Shown one piece after another: positions 10,301 through 18,144 of a DNA stretch of 55,133 nucleotides (position 1 is its first letter; each line of letters starts with the position of its first letter). The notes under the pieces were generated by a model, which worked only from the letters and a program-made list of their open reading frames with translations, searched no databases and was not told the origin of the DNA. The translations under genes were made by a program, and so were the position numbers. This DNA is from Nitrosomonas sp. GTDB taxonomy: Bacteria > Pseudomonadota > Gammaproteobacteria > Burkholderiales > Nitrosomonadaceae. The stretch is taken from the NCBI RefSeq assembly GCF_022842015.1, contig NZ_JALHQJ010000009.1, positions 1 to 55,133 of the forward strand, given 5' to 3'.

Positions 10301-10744
10301 CTTTACTGGCTCCCCCATACCTTTTGGGCCATGCGGAGTGAATTTCAATACGAAAAGCTCGTGCATAATGGCGCAAATACGATTACCAATCCGGATCAGA
10401 TCAAAACAGTCAGCATGCCATTGAGTATTGAGCACTTTCATCCGAGCGGTTTGTTTTCCAGATTCACCGCAACTTTTGTCAAACAAGACCTGTTTCTTCA
10501 TGGTGATCATGGTCGAATCCGAGATCCGCAAAAAACTGCTTCAGGGATTGATTCATTTTTTCTGTTGGACTACGTCATTGGCTATCGGCTTTCCAATCGC
10601 AGGGGAATTTTGAGTTTGGAAGGAAAAAATCTGCTGGATGAGGCGTTTTATTACAGAAGCAGTTATCTTAATTTATCCGAGCCTGTTAACCCAATTTTTC
10701 TTCCAACCCGCACACTCTTTTTAAAACTAACCATGAATTTTTAG
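7376..10744 (+). CDS. FecR-TPR-outer-membrane barrel fusion protein, copy 1
   Basis: 1122 residues in four parts: a signal peptide (about 16-38, ending SAHA), a FecR domain (about 75-190, with VRTPFLTGGVEGTEF), TPR repeats (about 230-600), and a C-terminal barrel of about 470 residues. The chain ends NLLDEAFYYR ... PTRTLFLKLTMNF, like the last strands of TonB-dependent receptors, with terminal Phe. No TonB-receptor plug domain is seen, so the architecture resembles TPR-barrel exporters (PgaA, BcsC) as much as receptors. FecR here is exported and not tied to a sigma factor gene. The gene follows the CHASE2 cyclase by 161 bp. An inverted repeat, ATACCCC (7382-7388) with GGGGTAT (7416-7422), covers the start; ATG 7421 is an alternative start. 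Function unknown. Confidence 0.85.
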   Translation: MKIPQRTESSFSCRGMLAILQSAFLFLLFLSSMNSAHATGNCESEIAKLISVQGTIELRRANEQTWQKTAMHTAVCLGDTIRARSHSRAALLLNNASVVRLDQKTSMAFPKPENNSATSLLELFAGAIHIITRTPKPFKVRTPFLTGGVEGTEFFVGVDENSTRLILYEGKVTVNNDQGTAVLADHEAAIASRNTAPQKINLINPTDAVQWALYYPTIINIHLEPLTTSNAPSDLQQSVELYRQGKASEALSLLDDIELPHYPDNLPLYRASLLLAVGQANEAETMIEEVLVKQPDNSEAYALLALIAVVQNNKEHALELATRANALHANSTSALLALSYAQQAHFRIEAALASVLQAATIEPDNALVWARLSELHMSVGDLDRAHEAAQQAVNLNPNIARTQAILGYAHLLQFHTQLAQTVFSQAILLDQADPLPRLGMGLALIREGRLEAGRAELEIAVSLDPANSLIRSYLGKAYFEEKRYPLANTQFDLAKARDPHDPTPWFYDAIQKQTQNRPVEALQGIQKSIELNDNRAVYRSRLLLDRDEAARGTSLARIFENLGFEKRALMETAKSLSFDPGNHSAHRFLSDAYVNIPRHEIARVSELLQAQLLQPINVNPVQPHLAVADLNIITGTAPSAIGFNEFAPLMERNKPQFVASGIVGNNGTLGNEVVASLQRDRASISLGQFHHETDGFRPNNDQRHNIYNAFFQYALTPKLNIQAEARTRASEHGDIQLNFSKFGEDGLNDRSYYRRELNEQVARFGARYSISPRQDLLFSTKYTARDERIAFSKTDDPLRLDLSGLQIEAQHLLREKSFNSTLGGGTYDFGGIYDRNTIYTYTNTHLPRNITGTLGLSYDTFSSTVNSHIDKINPKIGLQWDMTDFFRLRAAWFETTKSHIIAQQSLEPTQVAGFNQFFDEPNGTRARRMGIGFDTRVADKLFSGFEASERDVKVPSAPASEEVLSKQNEQLYRAYLYWLPHTFWAMRSEFQYEKLVHNGANTITNPDQIKTVSMPLSIEHFHPSGLFSRFTATFVKQDLFLHGDHGRIRDPQKTASGIDSFFLLDYVIGYRLSNRRGILSLEGKNLLDEAFYYRSSYLNLSEPVNPIFLPTRTLFLKLTMNF

Positions 10745-10830
10745 CAAGAATACCAATTGTTCATGTATTATTTGATTAAAAATAATTGGTTATGCAGATT
10801 AATCTGTTTCTTTGATATTATTTGTTTTGG

Positions 10831-11133
10831 ATGAAGATTATGGCAATGACAGGACATACCACATTTGATACCTCAGTAATCCCTGTAAAATGTTGCGCAC
10901 ACCTAGAAACAACAGAACCTGGTCAACCAACCACCGATTTTCATGTCTATGCAAATGCAAATACCGCTATCCAATATCAAAATACCTGGTATTTTTTTGC
11001 CTATGATCCCACACAGCAGAGACCTAAACGCTGTTGTGTCTATTATGCAAAACAAGTGACAATCGGTGGGACAATAAGATATATCAAGGACAGTAATCGT
11101 CTTTTGTTTTGCGAAGATAGAACCCCGCTATAA
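10831..11133 (+). CDS. Hypothetical small protein between the two FecR-TPR-barrel genes
   Basis: About 100 residues, not recognised. There is no signal peptide or membrane segment. It has two Cys pairs (KCC and KRCC), an aromatic stretch NTWYFFAYDP and a C-terminal LLFCEDRTPL, and looks like a small beta-rich soluble protein. The start is uncertain: TTG 10822, ATG 10831, 10840 and 10846 are all in frame, and GGATGAAG precedes 10840. The gap to copy 1 is 86 bp. It may be a real accessory gene or a chance frame. Confidence 0.4.
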   Translation: MKIMAMTGHTTFDTSVIPVKCCAHLETTEPGQPTTDFHVYANANTAIQYQNTWYFFAYDPTQQRPKRCCVYYAKQVTIGGTIRYIKDSNRLLFCEDRTPL

Positions 11134-11476
11134 TCATCGTTAAATCTAGCTATTTACTATTAGGCGATATTCATGGCCTCTAACAACCCCTATCTCTTGG
11201 CAATTTGATTTCTACTTTTGCCATCCTGCATTACTTCATAGAAACTGAGCCTATCTTGCTCGCGCTAAAAGAATAAACGATTTATTTGCACGAGTATGAT
11301 TGGGTGTGTGAAATATCACATATTATCGAAAGGAAAAGCGTTAACATTTTCCAATGTGTAAGTTTCGCTATTTTTCTAAAGCCTCAATCAGCGCCAAACG
11401 TATCATTTTTGCAAAAGATGCAAATCGAGTGTTTTCGGAGGTGATTTCTGAGTGAGCAACAATAAGAAAGATCAAG
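11134..11476. other. Intergenic region upstream of FecR-TPR-barrel copy 2
   Basis: About 340 bp, rich in A and T. I see no tRNA, convincing hairpin or additional ORF. It probably holds the promoter of copy 2, but no confident -35/-10 pair was found. Confidence 0.35.
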
Positions 11477-14400
11477 ATGAAAATATGTTTACCATTTTTG
11501 CTACATCAGCGATTTGGAAAAGCATCAAGCTTGATGTTTATTCTTACCGCGATGCTTTTTTCACTGAGCCCTATCGGTTCACTGCATGCCGCAGCAGTGT
11601 GCACAGCGGAAACTGCTCGTGCTCGGATCGTATCCGTACAAGGCGTGATCGAGATCAAGCGTATGCAGGGAAAAACCTGGCAATCGGCCGATATGGACAC
11701 ACTGTTGTGTGGAGGCGACATGATCCGCTCCAGATCACACAGTCGCGCCGCATTAAGATTAAATAACGATAGCATGCTGCGGCTTGACCAGAAGTCGAAT
11801 ATTATTTTTCCGGCAATGCAAGAAGATAAGAGCATCTCGCTATTAGATTTTATTGAGGGCGCGATTCATATCATCACGCGGACACCGAAACCGTTCAAGA
11901 TCCGAACTCCCTTTGTTAACGCCAGTGTGGACGGCACCGAATTTCTGGTCAGCGTGTATGGGGACAATGCAGAAGTTGTGGTCTACGAAGGCAGGGTGTC
12001 CGTCAGTAATGACTGGGGTCATCTGGCACTGAATGATCATGAAGCGGCCACTATACACAAAGGTCAGGCACCCAAAAAAGAAATCACGCTATTCCCAATC
12101 GATGCGGTGCAATGGGCGTTGTACTATCCTACCATCTTGGATTACTGGCAGGATCGTAGCATGCAAGATATCAATGCATTAGTACATCAGGCAGGTCAAT
12201 TACTCCATACCGGGCAGGCTGAGGAAGCCCAGGCAATCATTCAGCGCGTGCTGCAACTGGAACCGGACAACAGTGATGCCTTTGCACTACTGGCAGTCAT
12301 TGCTGCCGTGCAAAATGACAAAGATCAAGCGCTCGAACTGGCAACCACAGCGGTTACCAACAACTCGGACTCGGCCGTAGCGCACATGGCGCTTTCCTAT
12401 GCCCAGCAAGCGCATTTTGAGATTCAAGCTGCGCTTAAAAGCGTACAACAAGCCATGCTACTGGATCCCCAGTATGCGCTGGCATGGGCGCGAATTGCGG
12501 AATTACAAATGTCGCTGGGCGAATTAGATCAAGCAAAGCAAGCCGCGCAACAAGCAGTCAGATTAAATCCTACTTTGAGCAAAACACAGATGATATTAGG
12601 CTTTGTACAGTTATTGCAACTCGAAACACAAGCTGCAAAAACAATTTTTCACCGTGCAATTGAACTCGATCAATCCGATCCGATGCCCAGGCTTGGACTT
12701 GGGCTTGCTTTGATTCGTGAAGGCAATCTCGAAGCAGGGCGCATAGAGCTTGAAATCGCTGCCAGTCTGGATCCGGCCAATTCGCTGATTCGCAGTTATT
12801 TGGGTAAGGCGTATTTCGAGGAAAAGCGCTATCCACTATCGAGCACGCAATTTGATCTGGCCAAAGAGCGCGACCCGAAAGACCCAACCCCGTGGCTCTA
12901 TGACGGTATCCAGAAACAAACTCAGAATCGCCCGGTGGAAGCGCTCAGGGATATCCAGAAATCGATTGAACTGAACAATAACCGTGCGGTATATCGATCC
13001 AAACTCCTGCTCGATCGCGATGAAGCGGCCCGTGGCTCCAGTCTGGCAAGAATTTTTGAGAACCTTGGATTTGAGAAACGCGCCCTCATGGAAACGTCAA
13101 AATCATTGAGCTTCGATCCATCCAGCCATTCGGCGCATCGTTTTTTATCGGATACCTATGCCAACATTCCGCGCCACGAAGCAGCACGCGTTAGCGAATT
13201 GCTGCAAGCGCAATTGCTGCAACCGATCAACGTAAATCCCGTGCAACCGCATTTGGTGGTAGCCGATCTCAATATCATAAATAACACAGGCCCATCGAAT
13301 CCAGGATTTAATGAATTTTCCCCCTTAATGGAGCGCAGCAAGGCACAATTGATCACGTCGGGTGTGGTTGGCAACAATGGCAGCTTGGGCAATGAAGTGG
13401 TTTTCTCTAAATTCAACGAGCGAACATCGATTAGCCTGGGACAATTTCATTATGAAACCAATGGCTTCCGCACCAACAATGATCAAAACCATGATATTCT
13501 CAATGCTTTCGTTCAACATGCACTAACATCCAGACTGAATTTGCAAGCAGAAGTGCGCACTCGTTCGTCGGATCAGGGCAATTTATTGCTGGATTTTGAC
13601 AGGGATTCCACAAATCTCAATCTACCTCAGAATAGATTCCGACGAAAAATCGATGAGGACTCGGTTCGCATAGGCGGCAAATATGATCTAGCACCTAATC
13701 AGAATATCATTATGTCGGGACAATACACTGATAGAAAAAGTGAGAATACGGATCCCATTCCTGTGGGGCTGATTAATAATTTAACCTCAGCTAAAAATGA
13801 AGCCTATCAGACTGAAATTCAATATCAGTTTCGTAGCAATCGGATTAATATGCTAGCGGGCTCTGGCATTTATCGTACCAATGTTGATCGGGACATTAGA
13901 GAAATAAGCTTGCTAACAAAACAAGTAAATTGCTGTTCAACTGAGAACTTCAACAATAACAAAACAAATGGCTATGTTTATACCAATTTGAATTTTAATG
14001 AGAACACAAATGTTACTCTTGGTTTTAGCTACGACTCTTATAAAGGAAGGGGCTTGCCAGTTGATGGATTTAACCCAAAATTAGGTTTACAGTGGAACTT
14101 TACCAAGCAATTAAGGCTGCGCATGGCGTTGATTGAAACAATTAAAGCGCCCCTCACAACTCAGCAGACTATTGAACCTACACAGGTTGCTGGGTTTAAT
14201 CAATTATTTGATGATCCTAATGGCACAAAATCCCATCGAATGGGAATTGGATTGGATGCTCATCATGGAAATAAAGTCTTTACTGGTTTTGAAATTTCCA
14301 GCCGTAATTTGAGAGTTCCTGTGCACTCTTCGAAAAGTAGCAGTTTCCAAGACCAGAAAGAAAATTTGTACCGAGCATACTTATATGGCTTATTGCATAC

Positions 14401-14791
14401 TTACTGGACTGCCAAAAGTGAAATTCAGTTTGAGAAATTTTCTCGGGCGGAAACATCTGCCGGCCCTCATCAAATTGACACTTTCAGTATTCCTACCGGA
14501 ATAGATTATTTTAATCCCAGGGGATTTTTTGCCAATTTGACCAGCACCTTTGTACATCAGAAGATTGACCGACAGGGGAATCAGAATGAAGGCGTCGATA
14601 AATTTTTCTTAGTTGATGCATCGGTTGGTTATCGACTCCCCAATCGCCGAGGAATTGTAAGTCTAGAAGCAAGAAATCTTTTTGATGAATCTTTTTTATT
14701 CCGCAATATCAATTTCCAAACATCCGAGCCTGTTAACTCACGTTTTGTTCCAACTCGTACAATCTTTGCGCGGGTAACATTAAATTTCTAG
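11477..14791 (+). CDS. FecR-TPR-outer-membrane barrel fusion protein, copy 2
   Basis: 1104 residues with the same order as the copy at 7376: signal peptide (about 12-40), FecR domain (about 80-190, IRTPFVNASVDGTEFLV), TPR region (about 220-600), then barrel to the end, NLFDESFLFRN ... FARVTLNF with terminal Phe. The TPR end and the barrel entry (about residues 430-690) are close to identical to copy 1, whereas the FecR domain and the barrel middle have diverged. That middle includes a Cys-Cys pair and Asn-rich loops absent from copy 1. AAGAAAG lies upstream of the ATG. A lipoprotein gene starts 18 bp after the stop, so the two are almost certainly co-transcribed. Expected location: periplasm and outer membrane. 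Substrate unknown. Confidence 0.85.
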   Translation: MKICLPFLLHQRFGKASSLMFILTAMLFSLSPIGSLHAAAVCTAETARARIVSVQGVIEIKRMQGKTWQSADMDTLLCGGDMIRSRSHSRAALRLNNDSMLRLDQKSNIIFPAMQEDKSISLLDFIEGAIHIITRTPKPFKIRTPFVNASVDGTEFLVSVYGDNAEVVVYEGRVSVSNDWGHLALNDHEAATIHKGQAPKKEITLFPIDAVQWALYYPTILDYWQDRSMQDINALVHQAGQLLHTGQAEEAQAIIQRVLQLEPDNSDAFALLAVIAAVQNDKDQALELATTAVTNNSDSAVAHMALSYAQQAHFEIQAALKSVQQAMLLDPQYALAWARIAELQMSLGELDQAKQAAQQAVRLNPTLSKTQMILGFVQLLQLETQAAKTIFHRAIELDQSDPMPRLGLGLALIREGNLEAGRIELEIAASLDPANSLIRSYLGKAYFEEKRYPLSSTQFDLAKERDPKDPTPWLYDGIQKQTQNRPVEALRDIQKSIELNNNRAVYRSKLLLDRDEAARGSSLARIFENLGFEKRALMETSKSLSFDPSSHSAHRFLSDTYANIPRHEAARVSELLQAQLLQPINVNPVQPHLVVADLNIINNTGPSNPGFNEFSPLMERSKAQLITSGVVGNNGSLGNEVVFSKFNERTSISLGQFHYETNGFRTNNDQNHDILNAFVQHALTSRLNLQAEVRTRSSDQGNLLLDFDRDSTNLNLPQNRFRRKIDEDSVRIGGKYDLAPNQNIIMSGQYTDRKSENTDPIPVGLINNLTSAKNEAYQTEIQYQFRSNRINMLAGSGIYRTNVDRDIREISLLTKQVNCCSTENFNNNKTNGYVYTNLNFNENTNVTLGFSYDSYKGRGLPVDGFNPKLGLQWNFTKQLRLRMALIETIKAPLTTQQTIEPTQVAGFNQLFDDPNGTKSHRMGIGLDAHHGNKVFTGFEISSRNLRVPVHSSKSSSFQDQKENLYRAYLYGLLHTYWTAKSEIQFEKFSRAETSAGPHQIDTFSIPTGIDYFNPRGFFANLTSTFVHQKIDRQGNQNEGVDKFFLVDASVGYRLPNRRGIVSLEARNLFDESFLFRNINFQTSEPVNSRFVPTRTIFARVTLNF

Positions 14792-14809
14792 AAGAAAGGA
14801 GAAAATAGC

Positions 14810-15523
14810 ATGCCAAATCTTAAGCACCCTTTTGTGATATTTTTATTATTCTTAGTATTTGTATTAACAGGATGTGAAACACATAAAATTCGTGATACGC
14901 ATCCTTCAAATTTATTTTCAAAAGACTTACCAATCGAACTTGCAAATGAGCTAGAAAAAATTTCGAATGTTAATTTCGGTTTTGTTGTACTCATCGATAG
15001 TACTAATGGGCAGAAAAGGTATTTGAAGCATGTCGATGCAGGTTCATATCGTGTAGTTGGCCCTGAAGCTGCGTCTGAAATAAGAAACATTGCATCAGTT
15101 TCCATAACCGGAGTTAGCGGGATAGAAATACAGGGAGCGAAATTTAATTCCTGTAATTATATTAGTATCAATGGTCAAATTGAACTCATTTGTCTAAAAA
15201 ATGAAAACCAGGAACCACGAGCTATTGCAAATTTAGTTACCGATATAGCTTTATTACCTTCTGAATTAGCTAGCAGACTTGAGAAAGCAGCGGAAATGAG
15301 CAATATTGGGTTTCTTGTTCTTGTTGACATAGTCACCGGTAAAGCAAAGCTTCTAAAACGAGAAAATTATGTTAGCTTGTCGGCAAGTTTTCCTCAATCC
15401 ATATCTGGAATAGTCAGTGGTAGCGCGTGGAACGTAACAACGTACAAGAAGAATCCATGCTGTTATTGGATTAATATTGATGGCGATCTGGGGTATGTGT
15501 GTAAGAAACATATTAATTGTTAG
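14810..15523 (+). CDS. Lipoprotein with two related repeat units, unknown function
   Basis: 237 residues. The signal peptide ends in the lipobox LTGC, with Cys at about position 22, so it should be lipid-anchored. AAAGGAGAAAATAGC before the ATG is a strong ribosome site. The mature part is an internal duplication. Unit 1 (about 43-136) reads LPIELANELEKI, then FGFVVLIDSTNG, then SCNYISINGQIELICLK. Unit 2 (about 150-237) reads LPSELASRLEKA, then IGFLVLVDIVTG, then CCYWINIDGDLGYVCKK. Each unit holds a helix followed by strands and ends with a Cys pattern. It follows FecR-TPR-barrel copy 2 by 18 bp, so I infer a partner role for the barrel. I do not recognise the family. Confidence 0.75.
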   Translation: MPNLKHPFVIFLLFLVFVLTGCETHKIRDTHPSNLFSKDLPIELANELEKISNVNFGFVVLIDSTNGQKRYLKHVDAGSYRVVGPEAASEIRNIASVSITGVSGIEIQGAKFNSCNYISINGQIELICLKNENQEPRAIANLVTDIALLPSELASRLEKAAEMSNIGFLVLVDIVTGKAKLLKRENYVSLSASFPQSISGIVSGSAWNVTTYKKNPCCYWINIDGDLGYVCKKHINC

Positions 15524-15564
15524 AACACTCAGGTATGTTCTTTTAGTGATGAATAGTAAAATCA

Positions 15565-15596
15565 TACATCAAGGCAATTTAGATTGCCTTGATGTA
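15565..15596. terminator. Bidirectional hairpin terminator
   Basis: A perfect 14-bp stem (TACATCAAGGCAAT with ATTGCCTTGATGTA) with loop TTAG, placed between the converging lipoprotein gene and the acidic protein gene. Short T/A runs flank it on both sides. Confidence 0.75.
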
Positions 15597-15622
15597 GAAA
15601 GATACCATTCTATAAATCTGTA

Positions 15623-16375
15623 TTAAGCTGTAGCTAATCCCAGAATGCTATGATCAAGCACTCCAACTAAATTGCTTTCCCAGTATTTATCGATAATGTT
15701 TACTGCTTCACTTGTAACTAAATCAACCAGTTCCTCCTCGCTCCAAGCAATCAGAGTAGGAGACTCACTCAATGCGTCAAGAATAAGTAATTGAAACTCC
15801 TCTTGATCATCATTTCTAGGAAAAGTGTTAATCTGATCCAGTTCAGTTTCATCAAGTGCTGAAAATATATTGATTATAGAGCCGTAAAATAGAGATTCTA
15901 TGCTTTCATTTGTTGCTGAAACATTGACTAAATGCCCTACACCTAATTCTTCAGCATCATATTTCCCATCATTAAGCTCAAAATCGGCGTACTCTACAAA
16001 AGTGAAATCATAATTTAGTGGCATATTAATTTCTGATCGGACTGTGTCACTCAATGATGAATTCGATAAAATGCCATCCCTTTCATTAAAACTAATAAGT
16101 CGTTCCAAAGAGCCTAAATCAGAATTTACTAGTAAACTGGTATAATCCACTTCCTTGTTGTTTAAACCAGCAACATCAAAATACTCTCGAATTACAGTAG
16201 TAGAGTGTCCAGAAATTTCGTTGAGCATATTTGTTGTTACACCATTTTCTCTGGCAGCGGCAAAAATTATTTCTGCTTGTCCAACATTTGCATTAATAAA
16301 ATCATTTGCTTGTTTAATGCTATACCCTAGTTTTGCTAAGTGTGCTTCAGCCGAAATGAATGATTTTACTGACAT
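15623..16375 (-). CDS. Acidic leaderless protein, unknown; possible type I secretion substrate
   Basis: 250 residues, strongly acidic, with no cysteine and no N-terminal signal peptide. The first 70 residues (FISAEAHLAKLGYSIKQAND, then NVGQAEIIFAAARENGVTTN, then MLNEISG) form a helical module of a kind I associate with the N-termini of large secreted RTX-type proteins of ammonia oxidisers; this is memory, not a search. The C-terminus is hydrophobic and small (HSILGLATA), compatible with an uncleaved type I secretion signal. AAAGGATTAAATC precedes the ATG. The gene converges on the lipoprotein gene across a shared terminator. No ABC/MFP secretion genes are in the window. Function unknown. Confidence 0.65.
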   Translation of the reverse strand: MSVKSFISAEAHLAKLGYSIKQANDFINANVGQAEIIFAAARENGVTTNMLNEISGHSTTVIREYFDVAGLNNKEVDYTSLLVNSDLGSLERLISFNERDGILSNSSLSDTVRSEINMPLNYDFTFVEYADFELNDGKYDAEELGVGHLVNVSATNESIESLFYGSIINIFSALDETELDQINTFPRNDDQEEFQLLILDALSESPTLIAWSEEELVDLVTSEAVNIIDKYWESNLVGVLDHSILGLATA

Positions 16376-16750
16376 GATTTAATCCTTTAAAAATTAATGT
16401 GGATTCAACATTGATGTCGCTTGTATATAGTAGTATATGATACTCTACGAATACATTTAGATGACGGTATAGTCCCTCATGCATACAACAGTTTTCTTGT
16501 CAATGGTTATTTTACAATGCCTGTAGCGCAGCTTCATTTAATTTGGAACTGACTCTTCTTTCGGGCAAACTAAGATTCGAGAGACCTTCGGACAAAGAGC
16601 CTTTTTTGACGATAATTCTAGTGCAGTTTCGAGAAAACATTCAGCAGATGCATGTGCTCCCGGTCAATACAGAAAGTAAGCACTTGGAATCATAAAAAAT
16701 CCCATTAAGGTTTATCATACTCTTCTTTGTTCAATTTACAGACGATCTGA
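16376..16750. promoter_or_regulatory. Divergent promoter region (acidic protein gene / cysteine desulfurase gene)
   Basis: 375 bp between divergent genes, A/T-rich near the minus-strand gene (TATATAGTAGTATATGATAC around 16425-16444). It must hold both promoters, but I could not assign -35/-10 pairs with confidence. No ORF or RNA gene seen. Confidence 0.35.
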
Positions 16751-17908
16751 ATGGAACCAGTCTATTTCGACCACAATGCCACCACCCGCGTCGATGACGC
16801 TGTGCTAGAAGCCATGTTGCCGTACTTTCAACAGGAGTTCGGCAATGCCTCCAGTCGCCATGGGTATGGCTTGAGCGCGCGGCGGGCAATTGATAAAGCG
16901 CGCAAGCAGGTTGCGGATGCAGTAGGGGTGCAACCGGTGCAGGTGATTTTCACCAGCGGTGGTTCGGAGGCGAATAATTTGTTTATCCGCGGCGCGGCCG
17001 ATAATCTGAAACCCGGCAATCTTTTCATTAGCGCGATTGAGCATCCTTGTGTGCTGAAACCAACCCAGGCGCTATCTCGCCGCAGTTGCGATGCGTGGGC
17101 GATGCACCAGTTGGCGGTTAATGCATCCGGACAAGTGGATTTGGATGCGGCGGGTGACGCGATGCAGAATCACAAGCCGGGATTGGTTGCAGCGATGCTG
17201 GCCAATAACGAGACCGGCGTGATTCAGGATGTTGCCAGTGTTGCCGAGCTGGCACGCTCGCATGGCGCTTATGTACATACCGATGCGATCCAGGGATTGG
17301 GGAAAATTCCGGTTGATTTTTCGGCACTCAGAGTACATGCGATGACACTTTCCGCACACAAGATTTATGGCCCCAAAGGCGCAGCGGCTTTGATCGTCGA
17401 CAAACGGTTGTTATTAAAACCGCTGATCTATGGTGGCGGACATGAAAACGGGTTGCGCTCCGGCACCGAGAACGTGCCTGCGATTGTCGGTTTTGGCGTA
17501 GCGTGCGAATTGGCACAAGCACGCATGGCCGAAACCTCGCAACATGTCTCTTTATTACGCGACCAGTTAGAAAAGGGATTGGTTCTCATGGGCGCAGTGA
17601 TTTTCGGCAGCGCTGCCACGCGCATTCCCAACACGTGCTATTTTGCGTTGCCGGATATTGAGGGTGACACACTGGTGGTTAAACTGGATAAAGCTGGTTT
17701 TGCCGTCGCGGCCGGGGCCGCTTGTTCCAGCGTGAATCCGGGACAAAGTCATGTGCTGAATGCAATGCAGGTTGATTCGATGCTTGCGCGGTGCGCGGTG
17801 CGCGTCAGTTTGGGGCGCAACAACACGCTGGAACAAATTGATAATTTCTTGCATGTTACGCAGCGCATTGTTGCAGAATTGAAGCAAACAAGCAGTCTTT
17901 CTTTTTAA
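16751..17908 (+). CDS. Cysteine desulfurase (NifS/IscS family, PLP enzyme)
   Basis: 385 residues, normal for the family. It converts cysteine to alanine and leaves persulfide sulfur on an active-site Cys for Fe-S cluster or thiolation pathways. Visible are the N-terminal FDHNATTRVD, the substrate/PLP His98 in AIEHPC, the Schiff-base Lys204 in SAHKIYGPKG, the RSGTENV loop and the persulfide Cys325 in AGAACSS. No iscU, iscA or suf genes are adjacent, so this is a stand-alone paralogue; its partner could be a TusA-like protein such as the one at 487. A dispersed repeat element begins about 20 bp after the stop. Confidence 0.92.
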   Translation: MEPVYFDHNATTRVDDAVLEAMLPYFQQEFGNASSRHGYGLSARRAIDKARKQVADAVGVQPVQVIFTSGGSEANNLFIRGAADNLKPGNLFISAIEHPCVLKPTQALSRRSCDAWAMHQLAVNASGQVDLDAAGDAMQNHKPGLVAAMLANNETGVIQDVASVAELARSHGAYVHTDAIQGLGKIPVDFSALRVHAMTLSAHKIYGPKGAAALIVDKRLLLKPLIYGGGHENGLRSGTENVPAIVGFGVACELAQARMAETSQHVSLLRDQLEKGLVLMGAVIFGSAATRIPNTCYFALPDIEGDTLVVKLDKAGFAVAAGAACSSVNPGQSHVLNAMQVDSMLARCAVRVSLGRNNTLEQIDNFLHVTQRIVAELKQTSSLSF

Positions 17909-17926
17909 AGCACACTTTCTACATCT

Positions 17927-18072
17927 AACAGGCTGTTGGAAAACGTTTTCAGAGCAGCTGATGCAAGCCAAAAACAGGTAAAAAAGCGCAATCTATACCT
18001 AATAAGTGAGCATTTTGAATCTGTTTTTAACACCGCAGCGGCAATGCAGATAGTTTTTCAATGACCTGCTAA
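17927..18072. repeat. Dispersed repeat element, copy B (longest, with imperfect terminal inverted repeats)
   Basis: Left end AACAGGCTGTTGGAAAAC; the right end (TTTTTCAATGACCTGCTAAA), read on the other strand, gives TTTAGCAGGTCATTGAAAAAC, which matches the left end at about two thirds of positions. The left 50 bp recur at 731 and 48270. This looks like a non-coding MITE- or REP-like element. Confidence 0.55.
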
Positions 18073-18074
18073 AC

Positions 18075-18104
18075 TTGGTTACAATGCTGCGTTGTTGCTA
18101 TTAT
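18075..18104 (+). promoter_or_regulatory. Candidate sigma-70 promoter of the nucleotidyltransferase operon
   Basis: TTGGTT (18075-18080), an 18-bp spacer and TATTAT (18099-18104), about 40 bp before the first start codon of a tightly spaced five-gene run. It lies just right of repeat copy B. Confidence 0.35.
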
Positions 18105-18144
18105 CAACGTCTGACATTGAAACTGCCTTAAAATCAATTCATCT

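Noticed and set aside
11196-11225. Sigma-54-like promoter (TGGCA ... TTGC)
   Set aside because: The distance between the GG and GC elements is far longer than the fixed spacing of sigma-54 sites.
7376-14791. Classical FecIRA-type iron signalling
   Set aside because: No ECF sigma factor gene is nearby, the FecR domain lacks the cytoplasmic anti-sigma part, and the proteins have cleavable signal peptides.
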